6,595 nucleotides of DNA, from NCBI GenBank assembly GCA_022793565.1, contig JAAWDC010000103.1, positions 1 through 6,595 of the forward strand, given 5' to 3'. Below the pieces are notes generated by a model that was given only the letters and a program-made list of their open reading frames with translations, had not been told where the DNA came from and searched no databases. A program made the position numbers and the translations under genes. Shown piece by piece: positions 1 through 4,328 of this stretch (its first letter is position 1; each line of letters opens with the position of its first letter). The stretch comes from Bacilli bacterium. Lineage in GTDB: Bacteria; Bacillota_I; Bacilli_A; RF39; UBA660.

Positions 1-33
1 AATGCGCATACGAGTATTTTATAAAAATAAAAT

Positions 34-65
34 AAAAAAGCGAGAACCTCCCAACAGAAATCCTC
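34..65 (-). terminator. Intrinsic terminator closing the four-gene operon
   Basis: Read on the minus strand, GAGGATTTC (65-57) can pair with GAGGTTCTC (50-42) around a 6-nt loop. The nine-pair stem includes three G-U wobbles. It is followed by GC and then six T (39-34), with further T-rich sequence beyond. The hairpin starts 32 nt after the stop of the LURP-one gene, where the end of the minus-strand operon is expected. The wobbles make the stem only moderately stable, but stem, U-tract and position agree. Confidence 0.7.
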
Positions 66-97
66 ACAAACAGTTTTAATAAATATATTCTAAGCTC

Positions 98-568
98 TTA
101 ACTATTATGACATTTTGCTGCATCAATCGCTAAAACAATCATCAAAGAATAAAGTGCATTCTGTTCTTCAAATACATCAATAACATAAGTATCTGTAAGC
201 TGCCATATTTTTTTACTTACTATCATAATAGGTTCTTCTTTAGAATTAACCACCTTGTAATCCCATTCAAAAACATCTCCTGTGACAATCCAATCATTAC
301 AAGTCAAATGAAATTTAGGAGTAAAAAGCGAAAAATCACCACAGATCTTTCCCACTTCTTGATCTCCTACATACATTGTAAATTTCGGAAGTAAAGTTAG
401 TGCTTTTTCCTTAATTAAGCCCACTTCCTGATGATTAAAATCATAAATACGCAACTGATGTCCTAAAGAAAGTTCACCCTGCACATAGTACAAAATGTTT
501 CCCTCTTCATCATAAATATCATAACGATCAAACCAAGAAAAAAATTTCTGCTTAAATAGCATTTTCAT
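98..568 (-). CDS. LURP-one-related (YxjI/tubby-like fold) family protein
   Basis: This 156-residue protein belongs to the LURP-one-related (LOR, DUF567) family, which includes Bacillus YxjI. Members adopt a tubby-like closed beta-barrel around a hydrophobic C-terminal helix; their bacterial role is poorly defined, with lipid or membrane-linked scaffolding suggested. Visible family signs are the IKEKALTLLPKF stretch (residues 52-63), a VGxxxGDFSLFTPKFHL segment (72-88), the VTGDVFEWDYKV turn (95-106), VSKKIWQLTDTYVIDV (117-132), and the terminal apolar helix ALYSLMIVLAIDAAKC (138-153). That helix is the family's buried core rather than a clear transmembrane anchor, and there is no signal peptide. 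Length is usual for the family. The start is ATG at 568; a GGTGG-type ribosome site lies just upstream and overlaps the stop of the preceding PLP-enzyme gene, 13 nt away, so translation may be coupled. It is the last gene of the operon. A second in-frame ATG lies two codons in. Family call is firm; function is unknown. Confidence 0.88.
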   Translation of the reverse strand: MKMLFKQKFFSWFDRYDIYDEEGNILYYVQGELSLGHQLRIYDFNHQEVGLIKEKALTLLPKFTMYVGDQEVGKICGDFSLFTPKFHLTCNDWIVTGDVFEWDYKVVNSKEEPIMIVSKKIWQLTDTYVIDVFEEQNALYSLMIVLAIDAAKCHNS

Positions 569-581
569 CCATTATTCCCAC

Positions 582-1838
582 CTATTCTTTATATTTCAAA
601 ATTTGTGAAATAGCTTTCATAACACCCAGTTTTCCATATGAATACGTAAGTCCACCTTGCATATAAGCTATATATGGTGGACGAATTGGACCATCACAAG
701 AAAGTTCAATCGAAGACCCCTGCGTAAAAGCACCTGCTGCCATAATTACTTTATCTTCATATCCAGGCATATCCCAAGGTTCAGGAACAGCATTAGAATC
801 TATTGGAGAAGCCATTTGAATTCCTTGACAATAATGAATCAAGTCCTTTGAATTCCCAAAAATAATATTTTGAACAATATCCGCCCTAGAGTCACTCCAT
901 TTTGGCTCTACTTGATACCCAAGTTTCTCTAAAGCAAGAGAGGATAAAATAGCTGTCTTTAAACTAGAAGAAACAACACTTGGCGCAAAAAATAATCCCT
1001 GCAAAAATTGACGATTCATTCCAAGACTAGGTCCAACCTCTCTTCCTTCCCCTGGACATGTAAGTCTCTCTCCCGCTAGATTTACTAAATCCCTTCTTCC
1101 AGCGATATATGCACCATTAGAAGCAATTCCACCACCGAGATTTTTAATTAAAGAACCAACCATAACGTCTGCTCCAACTTCCGTAGGTGTTAATTCTTCA
1201 ACAAATTCACAATAACAATTATCTACCATGATAATAGTATCTGGACTTACTTCTTTAATCTTAGGAATAATTCTTTCTAATTTTTTAATCCCAAGACTTT
1301 TTCGAGTAGAATACCCCTTAGATCTTTGGATTTCAATCATCCTTACAGAATTCTTTTTCAAATAAGATAGAATGCTATCATCATCAAAATCATCATTAAC
1401 TAAAGCAATTTCATCATACAACACACCAAAACTTTTTAAACTACTAGCATTCTCCTTAATACCAATCACTTCATGTAATGTATCATAAGGAGTTCCCGTA
1501 ATACTAAGTAATCGATCTCCTGGACGAAGATAAGAAAAAAGTGCCACTGTCAAAGCATGGGTCCCTGAAATAAATTGACCTCGTACCAAAGCATCCTCTG
1601 CTCCCAAAACTTCTGCAAACAAAGTTTCCGTAGTATCTCTTCCAATATCACCATATCCATAACCAGTCGTCAAATTAAAATGAACTTCACTAATTTGATG
1701 TTTACGAAAGGCATTTAATACTTTTAAACTATTCTTATCACATTGTTCGTCAATTTTTTTAAAAGTTTCTTCTAATTCTTGTTCACATTTTTGAACTAAA
1801 GAAACAATTTCATTATCGATACCTAACTCTTGATACAT
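582..1838 (-). CDS. PLP-dependent methionine gamma-lyase / aluminium-resistance family enzyme (YnbB-like)
   Basis: This 418-residue fold-type I PLP enzyme belongs to the COG4100 family (Bacillus YnbB type), annotated as cystathionine beta-lyase-like or 'aluminium resistance' protein. Relatives cleave C-S bonds of sulfur amino acids, but the true substrate of this branch is not settled. In order from the ATG start one sees an N-terminal helical region, YGYGDIGRDTTE (residues 60-71), the cofactor phosphate-side SGTHALT (91-97), the VDNCYCEF strand with the pyridine-binding Asp206, and GSLIKNLGGG with the probable Schiff-base Lys232. After these come the family-typical CPGEGREVGPSLG (261-273) and a C-terminal domain with GAFTQGSSIELSCDGP and RPPYIAYMQGG. 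It is cytosolic and full length. An in-frame GTG three codons upstream (1847) has its purine-rich site directly abutting it, while ATG 1838 has GGAG at 8 nt spacing, so I chose the ATG. It is third in the operon, 15 nt after the preceding gene. Family is certain; the reaction is inferred. Confidence 0.9.
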   Translation of the reverse strand: MYQELGIDNEIVSLVQKCEQELEETFKKIDEQCDKNSLKVLNAFRKHQISEVHFNLTTGYGYGDIGRDTTETLFAEVLGAEDALVRGQFISGTHALTVALFSYLRPGDRLLSITGTPYDTLHEVIGIKENASSLKSFGVLYDEIALVNDDFDDDSILSYLKKNSVRMIEIQRSKGYSTRKSLGIKKLERIIPKIKEVSPDTIIMVDNCYCEFVEELTPTEVGADVMVGSLIKNLGGGIASNGAYIAGRRDLVNLAGERLTCPGEGREVGPSLGMNRQFLQGLFFAPSVVSSSLKTAILSSLALEKLGYQVEPKWSDSRADIVQNIIFGNSKDLIHYCQGIQMASPIDSNAVPEPWDMPGYEDKVIMAAGAFTQGSSIELSCDGPIRPPYIAYMQGGLTYSYGKLGVMKAISQILKYKE

Positions 1839-1843
1839 AAATT

Positions 1844-1850
1844 CCACTCC
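1844..1850 (-). promoter_or_regulatory. Ribosome binding site deciding the PLP-enzyme start
   Basis: The minus strand reads GGAGTGG at 1850-1844. From GGAG there are 8 nt to ATG 1838, a normal spacing. The same purines touch or overlap the alternative GTG at 1847, leaving no spacer, which argues against that start. The site sits just after the TAG (1856-1854) of the upstream gene, so ribosomes ending there could reinitiate. Confidence 0.7.
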
Positions 1851-1853
1851 AAT

Positions 1854-2366
1854 CTATTTTCTTCCAAGCTGCGTTCTTCTCGTATTAGTATATATTTTTT
1901 GTCTTTCTACCACTGGAATTAATTTTTCAATAAATTCTCTAATTACATCATCATTTGTTACAACGATTTCTTCCTCTAATAATTGCTCCTTATTTTTATA
2001 CAAAGATTGTTTTAATAGTTCCCTATCAAAACCTATAGTTCTTCCATCTTCCATTACTACAACTCCAGAAAAGTTTGTCATCTGCCATTCTCTTTTTTTC
2101 ATCACTATCCTATTTCTTTGATAACGATTTAATTTATAATTTGCATAAGCACATATTTCAAACCTATCTTCCATAATAGCGATATGCCCAAGACGTGCAA
2201 TCTCTTTTGCCCAATATTGCCCTCCAATATAAGGAAGGTCGATTGGTAGTTTCTTCTTTTGACAAAAATCTCTAAATAAAACTCCATGTTCCGCACTAAT
2301 TGATATTTCATCATAATCGGCTATGTTTAATATATCTGTATTTGGTATAACTTCAATTCTAACCAT
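1854..2366 (-). CDS. Unrecognised 170-residue protein, second gene of the operon
   Basis: I do not recognise a family. The product is a soluble-looking protein without signal peptide or membrane segment. The N-terminal half (residues 1-75) has alternating hydrophobic strands (VRIEVIP, ISISAEHGVLF), a segment rich in proline, aromatics and glycine (LPIDLPYIGGQYWAKEIARLG, about 40-60), then IAIMEDRFEICAYANY. The middle is basic and rich in Arg, Lys, Tyr and Asn (77-94), followed by a second strand-turn unit, FSGVVVMEDGRTIGFDRELL (99-118). The C-terminal part is a charged helix pair (LLEEEIVV, DDVIREFIEKLIPVVERQ) ending in a basic tail, RRTQLGRK. There are two cysteines (35, 72) and no metal-binding cluster. 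A clean AGGAG lies 6 nt before ATG 2366. It lies 22 nt after the reductase gene and 15 nt before the PLP-enzyme gene, so co-transcription is likely. It could be an accessory subunit or small-molecule binding protein, but nothing in the sequence proves this. Confidence 0.8.
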   Translation of the reverse strand: MVRIEVIPNTDILNIADYDEISISAEHGVLFRDFCQKKKLPIDLPYIGGQYWAKEIARLGHIAIMEDRFEICAYANYKLNRYQRNRIVMKKREWQMTNFSGVVVMEDGRTIGFDRELLKQSLYKNKEQLLEEEIVVTNDDVIREFIEKLIPVVERQKIYTNTRRTQLGRK

Positions 2367-2388
2367 CTTTATCTCCTACTTTTTATAA

Positions 2389-3135
2389 TTACTTGATTCC
2401 GCCATCTACTCTAATTACACTTTTATTTACAAAAGATGCCTCTTCTGATGCTAGAAAACATACAACATTAGCAATCTCTATAGGACTAGCAAATCTCTTT
2501 AGTAAACATTTTCCTTTTTCCTCTTCAATAATATCTGGATTCATTTCTAATACATCCTCCGTATTTACCCAACCTGGTGCTACTGTATTTACTCTAATAC
2601 AAGGAGCACATTCTAAAGCAAAATTTTTGGCAAGTGAGATAACCCCAGCTTTTGAAGCATCATAGTCAATAGACCAAGGAAGATTCGTATCAATTCCATT
2701 CGTAGATGCAATCATTACAACATTACCAGAATCAACCTTTCTCATCTCTTGAATAACGTATTTAGTCATTAAAAAAGTGCCAACTAAATTAACCGATAAT
2801 ACTTGATCAAACTCTTCCTTTGTTTTTTCTTCAATATAACTATCTTGAGAAATAGCAGCATTATTAACCAGTACATCAATCCTTCCAAAACAATGAATAA
2901 CTTCTTGAACCATTCGAATTACATCTTGTTCTACTGAAATATCTCCTTGAACTACAAGAGTAGAAACACCATACACTTTTTCAATAGATTGCTGTAAAAG
3001 TAAAGCCCTCTCTTTTTCTTTTACATAATGAATAACTACATTAGCACCAAAAGAGGCAAACTTTTGAACACAAGCTTCCCCAATCCCCCTAGAACTCCCT
3101 GTAACAAAAACAACTTGATTAGAAAAATCTAACAT
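2389..3135 (-). CDS. Short-chain dehydrogenase/reductase, FabG-like
   Basis: This 248-residue classical SDR is a cytosolic Rossmann-fold oxidoreductase. From its ATG one sees the dinucleotide motif TGSSRGIG (12-19), the adenine-contacting acid after strand four (GD at 64-65), NNAA (91-94), the structural Asn116 in SVNLVGT, the active-site Ser144 in IASTNG, the Tyr158/Lys162 pair in YDASK, and PGW (187-189). The Arg in the glycine motif and basic residues after strand two (YVKEKER) favour NADP(H). Ser to Tyr is 14 residues apart, one more than I recall for E. coli FabG, so the loop carries a small insertion. Overall it resembles 3-oxoacyl-ACP reductases, but no other fatty-acid gene is near. 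As the lead gene of an operon with a PLP enzyme, a pathway-specific ketone/alcohol substrate is as likely as fatty acid synthesis. The longer start at 3156 lacks a ribosome site; ATG 3135 follows a strong one. Confidence 0.9.
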   Translation of the reverse strand: MLDFSNQVVFVTGSSRGIGEACVQKFASFGANVVIHYVKEKERALLLQQSIEKVYGVSTLVVQGDISVEQDVIRMVQEVIHCFGRIDVLVNNAAISQDSYIEEKTKEEFDQVLSVNLVGTFLMTKYVIQEMRKVDSGNVVMIASTNGIDTNLPWSIDYDASKAGVISLAKNFALECAPCIRVNTVAPGWVNTEDVLEMNPDIIEEEKGKCLLKRFASPIEIANVVCFLASEEASFVNKSVIRVDGGIK

Positions 3136-3137
3136 TT

Positions 3138-3147
3138 CTCCCACCTC
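3138..3147 (-). promoter_or_regulatory. Ribosome binding site deciding the SDR start
   Basis: The minus strand reads GAGGTGGGAG immediately before AA and ATG 3135, giving AGGTGG-type pairing at a suitable distance. The alternative ATG at 3156 is preceded only by A+T-rich sequence with no purine block. Its seven extra codons would encode this ribosome site itself, so the shorter 248-residue product is preferred. Confidence 0.75.
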
Positions 3148-3288
3148 ACTACACATTTTAAAATACCATGATCACTACTGGTTGATCTACAAAATAAGTA
3201 TACTTGATATAAAATTTTTTCTTTCGATTAAAAAATATCTAGACAAATAAAGCATATATCTCTATCACATCTCTTAAAACATACCATT

Positions 3289-3294
3289 ATTATA
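3289..3294 (-). promoter_or_regulatory. Candidate -10 element for the minus-strand operon
   Basis: The minus strand reads TATAAT at 3294-3289, mirroring the -10 of the sirtuin promoter. No good -35 is seen at 16-18 nt spacing. Use of this site would give a leader of about 145 nt before the reductase ATG at 3135. A second, closer candidate is TATACT at 3202-3197 inside the perfect palindrome AAGTATACTT (3196-3205), also without a convincing -35. Which one is used cannot be decided from sequence. Confidence 0.35.
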
Positions 3295-3321
3295 ACACAA
3301 TAAAAAAAAGTATTGTATAAT
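3292..3321 (+). promoter_or_regulatory. Probable promoter of the sirtuin gene
   Basis: A perfect TATAAT (-10) lies at 3316-3321, 22 nt before the ATG at 3344. A weak -35 candidate, ATAACA (3292-3297, four of six matches to TTGACA), sits 18 nt upstream. Transcription would start near 3328, giving a very short leader that still holds the AAAGGAA ribosome site (about 3328-3334). The -10 is convincing and the -35 is not. Confidence 0.55.
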
Positions 3322-3343
3322 AATAAAAAAGGAACAAGATTTT

Positions 3344-4072
3344 ATGAAAGACATACAAAAATTAAAAGAATTAATTAAAGAAAGCGAATCCATTGTCTTT
3401 TTTGGAGGAGCAGGTGTTTCAACAGAAAGTGGTATTCCAGACTTTCGTAGTCAAAATGGACTATACCATCAAAAATACAAATATCCCCCAGAAATGATAC
3501 TAAGTCACAGTTTCTTTGAATCAAATCCCAAAGAATTCTATAAATTCTATAGAGAAAAAATGAATTGCCTAAATGCAAAACCAAATATTTGTCATCAATA
3601 TCTAAAACAATTAGAAGAAACAGGGAAAATAATAACTATTATTACACAAAATATTGATGGATTACACGACAAAGCCGGATCAAAAAAAGTGTATGAACTC
3701 CATGGGAGTATCTACCGAAACACATGTCAAAACTGTAGAAAAAAATATGAACCAAAAATTATTTTTGAGAACAACCATTCCATTCCAACCTGTAATTGTG
3801 GAGGAATAATCAAACCCGATGTCGTTTTATATCAAGAGCCATTAGATGAAAAAATAATTGATAATAGTATTGATGCTTTACAAAATGCAGATCTACTAAT
3901 TGTAGCAGGAACTTCCTTAACTGTATATCCAGCCAGTAGTTTTATCCACTATTTTGGTGGAAAAAACTTAGTAATCATCAATCGAGACAATACTAGTTAT
4001 GACAAATATGCTACTTTAGTAATTCACCAATCTCTAGGAACAGTGTTTCAAGAACTATCAAAGAAAGAATAA
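3344..4072 (+). CDS. cobB: NAD-dependent protein deacylase, Sir2/CobB family
   Basis: This 242-residue single-domain sirtuin removes acyl groups from lysines, consuming NAD+ and releasing nicotinamide and O-acyl-ADP-ribose in the cytosol. Motifs in order are GAGVSTESGIPDFR (residues 22-35, NAD binding), TQNIDGLH (101-108), the catalytic His120 in YELHGS, a zinc site Cys128/Cys131 and Cys150/Cys152 (CxxC then CxC), KPDVVLYQE (157-165), GTS (189-191) and NRD (213-215). All catalytic and zinc residues are present and the length is normal. The Arg/Tyr pair that marks desuccinylase-type class III sirtuins is not evident, so deacetylation is the likelier activity; this is inference. The ATG at 3344 has an AAAGGAA site about 10 nt upstream. 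It is transcribed alone, diverging from the reductase operon and converging on phosphoketolase, whose acetyl-phosphate product can acetylate proteins chemically. Confidence 0.95.
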   Translation: MKDIQKLKELIKESESIVFFGGAGVSTESGIPDFRSQNGLYHQKYKYPPEMILSHSFFESNPKEFYKFYREKMNCLNAKPNICHQYLKQLEETGKIITIITQNIDGLHDKAGSKKVYELHGSIYRNTCQNCRKKYEPKIIFENNHSIPTCNCGGIIKPDVVLYQEPLDEKIIDNSIDALQNADLLIVAGTSLTVYPASSFIHYFGGKNLVIINRDNTSYDKYATLVIHQSLGTVFQELSKKE

Positions 4073-4248
4073 TTATTCAGTGAACACAAATATAACATTA
4101 AATGATAAAATAGTCTTTCTACATACAAGTAGATTCCACTGATATCTCCGAAAAGAAGATTTTTCATACCAACAATAACTTCTAGTATTTCAACCAATTA
4201 AGAACAAATATCATAAGAACATCAAATCGTTTATATTATTCAAACAAA
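4073..4248. other. Convergent intergenic stretch without genes
   Basis: Between the sirtuin stop and the shared terminator I find A+T-rich sequence without an ORF having a ribosome site, without an RNA gene and without a strong hairpin. The only structures seen are a 5-bp TCTAC/GTAGA stem (4119-4133) and a weak GAAAA/TTTTC pairing near 4150-4166. Neither is followed by a convincing T-tract. It may simply be the 3' untranslated region of the sirtuin transcript. Confidence 0.5.
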
Positions 4249-4279
4249 AAAACTTCTTCTAGCAACTAGAGGAAGTTTT
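4246..4279. terminator. Bidirectional intrinsic terminator shared by sirtuin and phosphoketolase genes
   Basis: AAAACTTCTTCTAG (4249-4262) pairs with CTAGAGGAAGTTTT (4266-4279) around a CAA loop, a 14-position stem. The 4257/4271 position is a U-G wobble in plus-strand RNA but a C-A mismatch in minus-strand RNA. The minus-strand transcript gains a run of seven U (4252-4246), so it ends the phosphoketolase message about 50 nt after its stop. The plus-strand U-tract is shorter (TTTTCTT), but no other terminator is visible for the sirtuin gene. Confidence 0.85.
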
Positions 4280-4328
4280 CTTATGAATAAATCTTTATAT
4301 TATATTTATAAACTCTAAAAGCAAAATC

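Larger units (their letters stand above)
3286..3324. repeat. Imperfect inverted repeat spanning the divergent promoter core
   Basis: ATTATTATA (3286-3294) is the reverse complement of TATAATAAT (3316-3324), and CAATA (3298-3302) of TATTG (3311-3315). The two paired blocks are nested, with an unpaired ACA at 3295-3297 on the left arm and an A-rich 8-nt centre (3303-3310). In all, 14 positions pair. The arms contain a TATAAT facing right (3316-3321) and one facing left (3294-3289). As both would start transcription outside the repeat, it is more likely a DNA-level element (paired promoters or operator) than an RNA hairpin. Low-complexity A+T sequence makes chance symmetry a real alternative. 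Confidence 0.5.

Noticed and set aside
2..9. ATGCGCAT palindrome near the window edge as a regulatory or attachment site.
   Set aside because: Eight bases of symmetry at the edge, with no neighbouring copy or gene context, are not enough to support a call.
657..851. Plus-strand 64-codon ORF antisense to the PLP-enzyme gene.
   Set aside because: It lies wholly inside a well-conserved enzyme gene, has no family features and is composed of residues expected from the antisense of A+T-rich coding DNA. The same applies to the overlapping ORFs at 2129-2314, 2393-2665, 3375-3584, 4705-4902 and 5903-6139.
3136..3282. Possible riboswitch or T-box in the roughly 145-nt leader of the minus-strand operon.
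   Set aside because: I see no T-box TGGNACC-like motif, no S-box or other conserved core, and no leader terminator. The sequence is low-complexity and A+T-rich.
3228..3287. Minus-strand 19-codon ORF with four cysteines (MVCFKRCDRDICFICLDIF) ahead of the operon containing a C-S-lyase-like gene, resembling a cysteine-sensing leader peptide.
   Set aside because: It has no ribosome site, and its ATG almost abuts the candidate TATAAT, so that promoter would not transcribe it. No terminator/antiterminator pair follows. Chance in A+T-rich DNA is the simpler view.
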